In this document: one piece after another, positions 7,674 to 15,035 of the stretch | How positions within the stretch are numbered: the stretch's first letter is position 1 | How the letters are laid out: each line of letters opens with the position of its first letter | Assembly: GCA_937934705.1 (NCBI GenBank) | Contig: CALGYY010000158.1 | Location: 1 to 17,620 of the forward strand | Reading direction: 5' to 3' | Source of the DNA: an uncultured Bacteroidota bacterium | GTDB taxonomy: Bacteria; Bacteroidota; Bacteroidia; Bacteroidales; CAIWKO01 | DNA length: 17,620 nucleotides | Program-made: the position numbers and the translations under genes | Notes under the pieces: model-generated | Database searches by the model: none | The model's input: the letters and a program-made list of their open reading frames with translations, nothing else | What the model was told of the DNA's origin: nothing

Positions 7674-8615
7674 TCATTCTAGATGCTTTTTCTTCAACTC
7701 TTTGTAATTGTCAAGTGATGCAACGAACTCTCCTTTATAGTTCAGAATATTGGGAGCCATCCAAAGCAGACCTGTTTTATTCTCCGAATTAGTTTCCATG
7801 TAACTATAATACGTGTACATATAAAGGACATCTTCCTTCTCACTCAGAAAAGTTTTGCAAAACTCATCTGAATTGAGAATAATAATCTTCTCCTCCGGAA
7901 CTGTGGTTGTTTTCGAAATCACAGTTTTCAGAACTGCCTCATCCTTAAAGACCTTTATCATCCTGAATTGGGTCTTCTCATCAATCAGAAGGGTTTTACC
8001 TTTGAAATAATCAGTCGTGTAATGATCAAACAGAAACATCCCTTCAGGGGTTTCGTTCTTCCCGTCAAAACAGCGCTTTTTGACCCCCTCAACAATTTTC
8101 CTGTTAAACATCAGGTTCATCATCGCAATATAGAAATCCGGTTTTGTGGTTTGGATATATGTATTCACGCCAAAAATCACGAGACTTGATTCATACGACA
8201 GATACTCCTTCCCCGTTTTTTTATCTTTTGCTACGTAGAGCGGACCTCGAAAATCTGCGCTGCCCACTGTAGCAAGTGCACCCTTATCGAGAATCGCCAG
8301 CCATCCGATGGCAGGACTGCTCTCATCACCACTCACTCCGCCGAAAATCAGAAAATACTTGTGTGTAGAGCATCTTGTTTTCATTTCTTTCATATCAATA
8401 AACTCATACTTACAACATTTCCAGTATTTTGCCATCGCGTCCATCAATGCCTGGGCTGGTTTGCTTTGCTCCTCGCTGATTAAGACATTCAGCAGGATAT
8501 CACTGTTTATGGGACTTTTCTGTTCCACATTGACTGCCTTTATCCTGAATGGCAGCAAACAGATGATCACAATCAATGTGATCCGAAACACTTGATTTTG
8601 AAAAGCTGATTTCAT
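7674..8615 (-). CDS. Secreted protein of unknown function
   Basis: A 313-residue protein with a signal peptide (ITLIVIICLLPFRIKA, cleavage near residue 27). The remainder is a soluble, mixed alpha/beta-looking sequence with no motif I recognise. It contains several cysteines (including CC at 47-48 after Trp-Lys, and RCSTHK) and short strands such as YFLIFGGVSGDES and LVIFGVN. There is no C-terminal T9SS sorting domain, so a periplasmic location is likeliest. It precedes the M48 protease gene on the same strand with a short gap. A role as partner or substrate of that protease is only inference. The region has lower G+C than the genes on either side. Confidence 0.7.
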   Translation of the reverse strand: MKSAFQNQVFRITLIVIICLLPFRIKAVNVEQKSPINSDILLNVLISEEQSKPAQALMDAMAKYWKCCKYEFIDMKEMKTRCSTHKYFLIFGGVSGDESSPAIGWLAILDKGALATVGSADFRGPLYVAKDKKTGKEYLSYESSLVIFGVNTYIQTTKPDFYIAMMNLMFNRKIVEGVKKRCFDGKNETPEGMFLFDHYTTDYFKGKTLLIDEKTQFRMIKVFKDEAVLKTVISKTTTVPEEKIIILNSDEFCKTFLSEKEDVLYMYTYYSYMETNSENKTGLLWMAPNILNYKGEFVASLDNYKELKKKHLE

Positions 8616-8678
8616 AGTTTCAATTTTTTATTATCAACTTAGTTTCACACTACTCAAAACTTGATGAGAAAGGGTTCT

Positions 8679-8686
8679 CAAAAATA
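8679..8686 (-). promoter_or_regulatory. Candidate Bacteroidota -7 box for the minus-strand pair
   Basis: On the minus strand this reads TATTTTTG, matching TAnnTTTG, and lies about 63 bases before the ATG at 8615. I could not find a TTTG -33 element at the expected distance, only T-rich sequence, so the call is weak. Confidence 0.3.
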
Positions 8687-8886
8687 GGAAAATATATCAG
8701 AAAAAAAGAATAAGTATGACTAAAGTGATTCACATAGTTATAAGTTGTTCCTTATAGGATGTTATCCATATGATATATAAATAGTTACAGCCCGCCGAAA
8801 AGCAAGTATCTCAACTTATATTGCTGACTCCATATACCATTTTAAACAATAAGCACAGTATGTGGAACTTCCATTCGTTTTTTCTT

Positions 8887-8894
8887 TATCTTTG
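8887..8894 (+). promoter_or_regulatory. Candidate Bacteroidota -7 box for the C10 protease
   Basis: TATCTTTG matches the TAnnTTTG -7 consensus, 26 bases before ATG 8921. The best -33 candidate is a TGTG at 8861-8864, a poor match to TTTG with slightly long spacing. The short predicted leader without a Shine-Dalgarno is usual for this phylum. Confidence 0.4.
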
Positions 8895-8920
8895 GTTCAT
8901 CAACCAATCACACTTGCCCA

Positions 8921-11575
8921 ATGAAAAGATTGTTACTCTCGCTCTGCCTCGCTATTTGCGGGCTTTGGCTGTTTGCGGCCCCTGTTTCGCAGGAATATGC
9001 CCGCAACATCGCCGAAAAATTCTACCGGATGCAGGCCCCGGAAAAATCCGGCGCTCTGGTCAGCGACTTCATGGCCTTTGAAAAGGCCGGAATGACCACC
9101 TTCTACGTCTTCTGTTTCGACCAGGGAGGTTTCGTGATCGTGGCCGCCGATGATGCCATCATACCTGTACTTGCCTACTCAACCGAAGAAACCTTCAACA
9201 TCTGGAATATCCCGGCCAACACCCTGGCTTTTCTGGAGCAATACAGCAACGAGATCAGCTATATCGTCAACGCGGGCTTGCCCAATACCAAAACCCTGAA
9301 ACAGTGGAATGAGATCGATCAGGAGGTGATGCATGCAGCCAAACCGTCGGTTCCCGAACTGCTCACCACCACCTGGAACCAGGACTGCTATTACAACGGT
9401 CTGTGTCCGGCAGCAGCCGGAGGCCCGTGCAACCGTGTTTATGCCGGCTGCGTAGCCTGTGCCATGGCGCAGATCATGAACTACTGGGAGTATCCCACTA
9501 CCGGCGTCGGTTCATACACTTACACCGATCCGACCTACGGTTCACAAACGGCCAACTTCGGCTCTACAACCTACAACTGGGCTTCCATGCCGAATAATGT
9601 CACCTCTTCCAATACGGCCGTCGCCACGCTGATGTACCATTGCGCGGTGGCCGTCGACATGCAGTTTGGCACCAGCGGTTCCGGAGCTTACAGCTGGGAT
9701 GTGCCCGATGCGCTGATCAACTATTTCGCTTACCAGAGCACGGCAGAGATTAAGTTCAAAGACGATTTCACCAGTGCCAACTGGATCGCCATGCTCAAAG
9801 CTGAGCTTGATGCCGGCCGGCCGGTCTACTATTCCGGAAGCAATGGCAGCGCAGGGCATGCTTTTGTCTGCGATGGTTACAATGTAAGTGATCAGTTTCA
9901 TTTTAACTGGGGATGGTCAGGCTACTCCAACGGTTATTATGCCATAGGGAGCCTGAACCCGACGGGCTACAACTTCAACACCGACAATATGGCTGTTGTC
10001 CGCATCAAACCGCCATCAGCGGCTCCTGTTGCTGATTTTTCAGCCAGCACCACCACCCCGGCCATCGGAGGGAGTGTAACTTTTACCGATTACTCCACCA
10101 ACAGTCCGACCTCCTGGTCCTGGGCATTCCAGGGCGGATCACCGGCAACTTCCACCTCGCAGAACCCCGGAACCATCACTTACGCCGCTGCCGGAGTTTA
10201 CCAGGTTTCCCTGACGGTGAGCAATGCCAACGGAACCGACACCAAGGTAAAGACCCAGTATATCAATGTGGGAGGCACGCCCTCAGCATGGATCAAGCAG
10301 AACACAGGTTTCACGACCTCTTCAAGGGGTATCGACCAGATCTGTATCGTAAGCCCGTTTATTGTCTGGGCCAAAGCTTACGACGGGGTCACACCCACCA
10401 GTTACATCAGGGAGTTCACACGCACGAACAATGGTGGTATCAGCTGGACACCCGGCACCATCACCTTCACGAATTCAACCAATTACGGTTGCTCTAATAT
10501 TTTCCCGATGAACGACACGGTCGCCTATGCCTGCATGTTCCCCATCAGCGGCACGGGAGGGGTTATCGTAAAAACCACCAATGGCGGGACGACCTGGACG
10601 ATCCAGACCACTGCACCCTTCACCAACAGCTGGGCGAACTTTGTACATTTCTTCAATGCCAGTGAAGGGGTAGCCATGGGAGATCCCACGGGCTCGGGAC
10701 AGGATTTCGTCATCTACACCACCACCAACGGCGGCACCAACTGGACGCAGGTAGCAGGAGGCAGTATCCCCAATGCATCAGGTACTGAAGCCGGTATCAC
10801 CAATATGTACGATGCTGTGGGAAATACTATCTGGTTTGGAACCACCCTCGGCAATATTTACAAATCCACAGACAAAGGCCTGACCTGGACCAAGACCGCC
10901 ACTACTCTCGGAACCACAGCAGTGGCCCAGCCGGTATTTAAAGATGCCAGTACGGGCATCGTCACCGGTACCAACAACTCTACGGGGGCGTACATTGGCA
11001 TGCGGAAAACCACGGATGGCGGTTCCACCTGGACCACGGTAACCCCCACCGGCTATTACGTCAAGAACCCTCACCTGGACTATGTCCCGGGGACAACAGC
11101 CATGTGGGTAGATGTCAGCGCAGGCCCCGGCATCGGATCTTCTTACAGCAATAATGACTGCTCCAGCTTTCTGAATATCGACACAGGTTCTGTACAGTAC
11201 ACCACCGTGACTTTTTACGACATCAACACCGGATGGGCAGGAGGCTTCAATGTCAGTGCTTCCGACGGAGGGATCTATAAATGGAATTCCTCCATCCTGG
11301 TTGGCGTGGATGAGAAGCTGGGCAGTGAAGATGATATCGTGGTATATCCCAACCCGGGTCCCGGAACTTTCAACATCAGCTTTGGCAGCCACAGCGGTGC
11401 CATCACCATTGAGGTCTACAATCTTCTGGGTGAGCGCATTGCCGTGAAAGATTTCGGAAGCCTTCACGGAGGTTCCGGAGGGATCGATCTCAGCAAACAC
11501 AAGGCGGGGAATTATCTCATGAGTATCCGCTCAGCTGAAGGAATCACCACCCGACTGATCACACTTGTAAAATAA
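8921..11575 (+). CDS. Secreted C10-family (streptopain-like) cysteine protease with PKD, Asp-box propeller and T9SS type A sorting domain
   Basis: An 884-residue protein. In order: signal peptide (1-20); a SpeB-type inhibitory prodomain (about 22-140, with FVIVAADD and PVLAYS); a C10 catalytic domain (about 143-365) with nucleophile Cys177 in YAGCVACAMAQIMNYW, His313 in GHAFVCDGY, and the NWGWSGYSNGYY segment (329-340); a PKD domain (about 368-450); and a propeller-like region (about 455-793) with repeated Asp-box-like motifs (NNGGISW, TNGGTTW, TNGGTNW, TDKGLTW, TDGGSTW). A C-terminal sorting domain (about 794-884) begins near VVYPNPGPGTF. Family knowledge: C10 enzymes are secreted as inactive zymogens that mature by cutting off the prodomain, and the C-terminal domain directs export through T9SS. 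All the catalytic residues I can place are present, so it is probably active. It appears to be a single-gene unit, with a candidate promoter upstream and a terminator just after. Confidence 0.93.
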   Translation: MKRLLLSLCLAICGLWLFAAPVSQEYARNIAEKFYRMQAPEKSGALVSDFMAFEKAGMTTFYVFCFDQGGFVIVAADDAIIPVLAYSTEETFNIWNIPANTLAFLEQYSNEISYIVNAGLPNTKTLKQWNEIDQEVMHAAKPSVPELLTTTWNQDCYYNGLCPAAAGGPCNRVYAGCVACAMAQIMNYWEYPTTGVGSYTYTDPTYGSQTANFGSTTYNWASMPNNVTSSNTAVATLMYHCAVAVDMQFGTSGSGAYSWDVPDALINYFAYQSTAEIKFKDDFTSANWIAMLKAELDAGRPVYYSGSNGSAGHAFVCDGYNVSDQFHFNWGWSGYSNGYYAIGSLNPTGYNFNTDNMAVVRIKPPSAAPVADFSASTTTPAIGGSVTFTDYSTNSPTSWSWAFQGGSPATSTSQNPGTITYAAAGVYQVSLTVSNANGTDTKVKTQYINVGGTPSAWIKQNTGFTTSSRGIDQICIVSPFIVWAKAYDGVTPTSYIREFTRTNNGGISWTPGTITFTNSTNYGCSNIFPMNDTVAYACMFPISGTGGVIVKTTNGGTTWTIQTTAPFTNSWANFVHFFNASEGVAMGDPTGSGQDFVIYTTTNGGTNWTQVAGGSIPNASGTEAGITNMYDAVGNTIWFGTTLGNIYKSTDKGLTWTKTATTLGTTAVAQPVFKDASTGIVTGTNNSTGAYIGMRKTTDGGSTWTTVTPTGYYVKNPHLDYVPGTTAMWVDVSAGPGIGSSYSNNDCSSFLNIDTGSVQYTTVTFYDINTGWAGGFNVSASDGGIYKWNSSILVGVDEKLGSEDDIVVYPNPGPGTFNISFGSHSGAITIEVYNLLGERIAVKDFGSLHGGSGGIDLSKHKAGNYLMSIRSAEGITTRLITLVK
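10421..11050 (+). repeat. Asp-box (BNR-like) repeats inside the C10 protease
   Basis: Five copies of a T-x-x-G-G-x-x-W-T motif lie at residues about 502-509, 552-559, 602-608, 650-656 and 698-704. Spacing is roughly 50 residues, with one longer step. At DNA level the copies share accacc-aa-ggcgg-type stretches but have diverged. The spacing is that of blades in an Asp-box beta-propeller. Confidence 0.7.
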
Positions 11576-11589
11576 AAGCCTGAATGAAG

Positions 11590-11621
11590 AAGGACCGGCA
11601 ATGATCCGGTCCTTTTTTTTT
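11590..11621 (+). terminator. Intrinsic terminator after the C10 protease
   Basis: A perfect 9-base-pair stem, AAGGACCGG (11590-11598) with CCGGTCCTT (11606-11614), encloses a 7-base loop and runs into an uninterrupted T tract through 11620. It sits 14 bases after the protease stop codon. This is the clearest terminator in the window. Confidence 0.9.
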
Positions 11622-11663
11622 AACTTTCCTTTACGGGATGAAAATGATAAAGTCGTAAAACCA

Positions 11664-11671
11664 TATATTTG
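11664..11671 (+). promoter_or_regulatory. Candidate Bacteroidota -7 box directly before the small secreted gene
   Basis: TATATTTG matches TAnnTTTG exactly and lies only 4 bases before ATG 11676, after the strong terminator of the previous gene. If used, transcription would begin at or next to the start codon, giving a leaderless or nearly leaderless message. No clear TTTG is seen at -33. Confidence 0.45.
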
Positions 11672-11675
11672 CCCC

Positions 11676-12164
11676 ATGATTAACCCATTTCTGATCACAT
11701 TAATCGCACTCTTTATGATGCCTTCAACGGATGGCGTGCCGAAGTTTACGAAACTCGGCATCACCCATGTAATTTATGAATTTGAAGATTCATCGGTTCC
11801 TCCCCCGCATCACAGAAGTTACCAGATCAGCCTTTCGGCGGAGAAACTCCATATTGTGGTGGATTCTTACGGCGATATTATAGCCGACAAGGAATTCCCG
11901 GCCACGCAGGAGCAACTTGACGGAGTGCTGGAACTGCTTGAGAAAAGCAAGATCAAAAGCGGTAAAAAAAAGGAAAGCAAAGGTTGCACCGGTGGCACCG
12001 GTGAACGTATCCGCTGCAAGAATGCGGATGCTATTGTCTTTTCGGGATATGTCTATCATTGCGGCGGCGCGGATTACGGAGACATGAGCGGTGAAACAGC
12101 GAACATTAAATCCTTCGTGATTGGTCTTGTTCCCGATTTCGAAAAACTCCTTGACAGGAACTAA
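11676..12164 (+). CDS. Small secreted protein of unknown function
   Basis: 162 residues when started at ATG 11676, which gives a short hydrophobic leader (MINPFLITLIALFMMPS). The frame is open upstream to 11601, but that would place the start inside the terminator hairpin and on the far side of the -7 box. The mature part has no motif I recognise. Visible features are a Lys/Ser-rich stretch followed by CTGGTGERIRC and a later YHCGG, that is three cysteines in a Gly-rich context. It ends 6 bases before the cation transporter gene, so the two are probably co-transcribed. Whether it works with that transporter is not shown by the sequence. Confidence 0.7.
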   Translation: MINPFLITLIALFMMPSTDGVPKFTKLGITHVIYEFEDSSVPPPHHRSYQISLSAEKLHIVVDSYGDIIADKEFPATQEQLDGVLELLEKSKIKSGKKKESKGCTGGTGERIRCKNADAIVFSGYVYHCGGADYGDMSGETANIKSFVIGLVPDFEKLLDRN

Positions 12165-12170
12165 GCCTTT

Positions 12171-13070
12171 ATGTCAGAAAAGCAAAAACAGAAAACCGGG
12201 GCTGCCCGGCTTTCCATCCTGTCCAACCTTTTTCTGATCATCATCAAGGTGGTCGCGGGTGTGCTGAGCGGATCCGTGAGTATTATCTCCGAGGCCATCC
12301 ATTCGGGCATGGATCTGATGGCTGCTATTATCGCCTTTTTCTCGGTGAAGGTTTCATCCAACCCGCCTGACAGGAAACATCCTTACGGGCACGGGAAAAT
12401 TGAGAATATCTCAGGTGTGGTTGAAGCCATGCTCATCCTGGTGGCTGCGGTGTGGATCATATATGAAGCTGTTCATAAGCTGATGAAACCCGAACCTGTG
12501 GGCAGTCTCGGGATTGGATTTGCCGTGATGCTGATGTCGGGACTGGTGAATTTTTTTGTTTCCAGGAAGCTTTACAGGGTGGCGAAGAAAACGGATTCTC
12601 TCGCGCTGGAGGCCGATGCCCTTCATTTGAAAACGGATGTTTACACATCTCTGGGAGTGGCTTTAGGCCTGGCTCTGTTGTGGCTGACCGGACTTCACTG
12701 GCTCGATCCTGTGGTGGCGATCCTGGTGGCTTTGCTGATCTTATTCGAATCCTTCTCTTTACTGAAAAAAGCCTACCGTCCCCTGCTCGACACCAACCTT
12801 CCGGAGAACGAGCTGAACATTGTAAAAACGGCTATCGAAAAGCATCTGAAGCCCGGAATGAGTTTTCATCAATTGAGAACCCGGCGAAGCGGCCATTTCA
12901 AATATGTTGATCTGCATCTCGAGGTTCCGGGCGAGACCACCGTGGCAGTCTCACACCGCATCTGTGATGACATTGAAGCGGAGATCAGGCGTGAACTGGA
13001 AGACACCGAGGTTCACATCCACATTGAACCGCTGATCAGGCTGGACCTTCCGGGTCTAACAAAGGCTTAA
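12171..13070 (+). CDS. Cation diffusion facilitator (CDF) family metal exporter
   Basis: 299 residues, the usual CDF length. About six membrane segments occupy residues 14-205, followed by a cytoplasmic ferredoxin-like domain (about 210-290). The transport site is readable as His44/Asp48 (IHSGMD) in the second helix and His152/Asp156 (LHLKTDVYTS) in the fifth. The loop motif RKHPYGHGKIENI follows the second helix region. The C-terminal domain holds HxH-type residues (VHIHIEP). Family knowledge: CDF proteins export divalent metals from the cytoplasm in exchange for protons, and an HD-HD site is commonly linked to zinc preference, so Zn2+ is the likeliest cargo. It starts 6 bases after the preceding gene, and its last 35 bases overlap the end of the opposing MATE gene. 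Confidence 0.93.
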   Translation: MSEKQKQKTGAARLSILSNLFLIIIKVVAGVLSGSVSIISEAIHSGMDLMAAIIAFFSVKVSSNPPDRKHPYGHGKIENISGVVEAMLILVAAVWIIYEAVHKLMKPEPVGSLGIGFAVMLMSGLVNFFVSRKLYRVAKKTDSLALEADALHLKTDVYTSLGVALGLALLWLTGLHWLDPVVAILVALLILFESFSLLKKAYRPLLDTNLPENELNIVKTAIEKHLKPGMSFHQLRTRRSGHFKYVDLHLEVPGETTVAVSHRICDDIEAEIRRELEDTEVHIHIEPLIRLDLPGLTKA

Positions 13071-14394
13071 CGATGACCTTGCGTTTCCATCTTCCCGACA
13101 AATAATACAGGTACGAGCAGGCGAAGCCGAAGACCCAGGCAATAGGAATGGACCACCATATCCCGTCTGTTCCGATGCGTTGTGACAGCCAGTAAGAAAC
13201 AGGTATCCTGAGCACCCACAGAGCGAAAAGGGTGATAAACATGGGGATCAGCGTATCCCCGGCTCCGCGCATCACCCCGTTGGACACCATCATGGCAGAA
13301 AAGACAATATAGAAAGCGCTGACAATGATCAGATAGCGCTGACCGATTGCGATCACATCTGCATCGGGGGTAAAAAAAGCCATCATTTCCCTGCCGAAGA
13401 TTATCGTGAGTGCGCTTACGCTCACCGACAAAATGGTGGTCATCAGCAATGTGGCACGGAATCCTTTCTTCACCCGCTCAGGCTTACCGGCACCCATATT
13501 CTGACCCACAAATGTCGATAGGGCCATACCGAAATTCATAGCCGGCATGGCTGCGAAACTGTCAATGCGTCCGGCAACCGTGTAAGCCGCGATGGTGCTG
13601 GTCCCGAAATCATTCACGATTCTCAGAAGCGCCATCATCCCCAGTGCAAGGAAGGTTTGCTGCAGGCCGGCCGGAATCCCGATTCTGATACTCGTATAAA
13701 AAATATCCTTATCGAAATCAATTTTCCTCAGTGAGAAACGGATCAGTTCGTGGCTCCGGTTCAGGTACACCACGGCGAGAGCGAATGAAACCCCCTGGGC
13801 GATCACTGTTGCCCAGGCAGCTCCTGCCACACCCCAGCCGAAAAAAGCCACGAACAAAATCACCAGAACAATATTGATAATAGTGGATATGATCAGAAAG
13901 TAAAGAGGTGTGCGGGAATCACCCAAACCACGCAATATAGAACTGGTACCGTTATATCCGAACATCAGGATCAGGCCGATCATGAAGATGTTAAAATACA
14001 CCCTGGCCTGCGGAATGATCTCTTCGGGCAACGCCAGCCATCTGAAAATGAACGGACTGAAGACCAAACCAATAACAGTCAATAGAACAGAAGCAAAAAA
14101 CATAAAGACCAGAAGGGTATCTATCGCCTTTTTAACTTTTATGAAATCCTTGGCTCCGTAGTATTGCGCAATCACGATGGTAAATCCTGAGGTCAGCCCG
14201 ATGATCAGACTGATCAGCACAAAGATCACGGGAAAGGATGCCCCCACCGCAGCCAGTGCTTCCTTACCCAGGTAATTGCCTACAATCACGCTGTCGATGA
14301 TATTATACAACTGCTGAAACACATTGCCCAGTATCATGGGCAAGGCGAACAGAAAGATCAGCTTCCCTTCATTGCCTACAGTCAGGTCCTTCAT
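13036..14394 (-). CDS. MATE-family efflux transporter
   Basis: 452 residues, normal for MATE exporters, with about 12 membrane helices in two similar halves. The N-terminus (LIFLFALPMILGNVFQQLYN, then IDSVIVGNYLGKEALAAVG) is the typical MATE opening. The second half repeats it, with LALGMMALLRIVNDFGTSTI and a GRIDSFAAMPAMNFGMALST segment. Family knowledge: these inner-membrane antiporters use Na+ or H+ gradients to expel cationic drugs, toxins or metabolites. The actual substrate cannot be read from the sequence. It is monocistronic here: a candidate promoter lies 34 bases upstream and its 3' end runs into the convergent CDF gene. No terminator hairpin is visible at the 3' end. Confidence 0.93.
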   Translation of the reverse strand: MKDLTVGNEGKLIFLFALPMILGNVFQQLYNIIDSVIVGNYLGKEALAAVGASFPVIFVLISLIIGLTSGFTIVIAQYYGAKDFIKVKKAIDTLLVFMFFASVLLTVIGLVFSPFIFRWLALPEEIIPQARVYFNIFMIGLILMFGYNGTSSILRGLGDSRTPLYFLIISTIINIVLVILFVAFFGWGVAGAAWATVIAQGVSFALAVVYLNRSHELIRFSLRKIDFDKDIFYTSIRIGIPAGLQQTFLALGMMALLRIVNDFGTSTIAAYTVAGRIDSFAAMPAMNFGMALSTFVGQNMGAGKPERVKKGFRATLLMTTILSVSVSALTIIFGREMMAFFTPDADVIAIGQRYLIIVSAFYIVFSAMMVSNGVMRGAGDTLIPMFITLFALWVLRIPVSYWLSQRIGTDGIWWSIPIAWVFGFACSYLYYLSGRWKRKVIVKPLLDPEGPA

Positions 14395-14427
14395 TCAGTC
14401 GTGATGGGTTAACAGCTTGACAGCCGG

Positions 14428-14461
14428 CAAAATTAAAGAAATACCAACAGAGACCGGCAAA
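14428..14461 (-). promoter_or_regulatory. Candidate promoter for the MATE gene
   Basis: On the minus strand TTTG (14461-14458) is followed after 22 bases by TAATTTTG (14435-14428), matching the Bacteroidota -33 and -7 elements with slightly long spacing. The predicted leader to ATG 14394 is about 25-30 bases. Confidence 0.45.
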
Positions 14462-14513
14462 AATTCCCGTCGCCGAACAACCTTACGCTAAGAATCAGCG
14501 TCTACTGCTCAAA

Positions 14514-14545
14514 TTTGTTAACATCTTGCTAAACAAGTACATTTT
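14514..14545 (+). promoter_or_regulatory. Candidate promoter for the surface-protein operon
   Basis: TTTG (14514-14517), 20 bases, then TACATTTT (14538-14545) resembles the TTTG / TAnnTTTG pair, with the last base of the -7 box changed. A second imperfect box, TAATTTG, lies at 14551-14557. The leader to ATG 14599 would be about 35-45 bases. Confidence 0.4.
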
Positions 14546-14598
14546 TTTTGTAATTTGCATGCCCGTACAATTCACTCAAAACCAATAAAAACAAGCAT

Positions 14599-15015
14599 AT
14601 GAAAGCAAAGTTCATCCGTTTCTTCCTTGTGACATTAGGTTGTATATTGCTTTATTCCACGCAGTTAACCGCTCAGACCGCCAAGCCAGAGGTTATTCTT
14701 AAATTCAAACGGCAGGATAACGGCAAGATCGCCATGATCAATGCAGTAGGACAAAAAGTATTTAATTTTGAGGTCAGCGGACTGGCCACACAGACTGATG
14801 TCAGCAACTTCAAAAGCAAATTCGAAGGCCGTCAGGGTCTTGTCAGTCTGACAATCAGCAATGCAGAGGCGGCAACCGACCGCAGCGGGACCTTTATCTT
14901 CGAAAGGGGCACAAAAGGAAGCTATCTGAGGGATCTGCTGATCAAAGCAGGGATTAAAACCATATACATAGATGGTGTAGCCTACAGTGTAGATGAACTC
15001 GGAAAAGACAATTAA
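14599..15015 (+). CDS. Small secreted protein of unknown function preceding the adhesin genes
   Basis: 138 residues with a signal peptide (FFLVTLGCILLYSTQLTA, cleavage near AQTA at about 26). The mature part of about 110 residues has alternating strand-like segments (VILKFKR, IAMINAVG, GLVSLTISN, GTFIFERG) and a short helix before KTIYIDGVAYSVDEL. I do not recognise a family. It has no T9SS C-terminal domain. It is 20 bases upstream of the large adhesin and has no terminator between, so it is probably in the same operon. A periplasmic or surface partner role is possible but unproven. There is no Shine-Dalgarno before its ATG. Confidence 0.7.
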   Translation: MKAKFIRFFLVTLGCILLYSTQLTAQTAKPEVILKFKRQDNGKIAMINAVGQKVFNFEVSGLATQTDVSNFKSKFEGRQGLVSLTISNAEAATDRSGTFIFERGTKGSYLRDLLIKAGIKTIYIDGVAYSVDELGKDN

Positions 15016-15035
15016 CAAAAACTGAAGCTTCGCCG

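Larger units (their letters stand above)
8616..8920. other. A+T-rich divergent intergenic region
   Basis: These 305 bases lie between the divergent starts of the secreted unknown protein (minus) and the C10 protease (plus). They are strongly A+T-rich and hold no convincing coding sequence. I see one candidate -7 box on each strand (8679-8686 minus, 8887-8894 plus) and two short inverted repeats. One is TGAGAA/TTCTCA at 8665-8680, just inside the expected minus-strand transcript start. The other is TATAAG/CTTATA at 8739-8756, near the middle. Confidence 0.6.

Noticed and set aside
8821..9081. Open frame of 86 codons overlapping the start of the C10 protease
   Set aside because: It covers the candidate promoter and is out of frame with a strongly supported gene; no recognisable protein.
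10421..11050. CRISPR-like or tandem DNA repeat array
   Set aside because: The similarity is at protein level (Asp boxes) and lies in frame inside a gene; there are no equal repeats with unique spacers.
10778..11500. 240-codon open frame on the minus strand within the C10 protease
   Set aside because: It is antisense to the propeller and sorting domain; long frames are expected opposite repetitive, G+C-rich coding DNA.
11601..11675. Upstream start of the small secreted gene at 11601
   Set aside because: It would begin inside the loop of the intrinsic terminator and hide the hydrophobic leader; ATG 11676 follows a -7 box.
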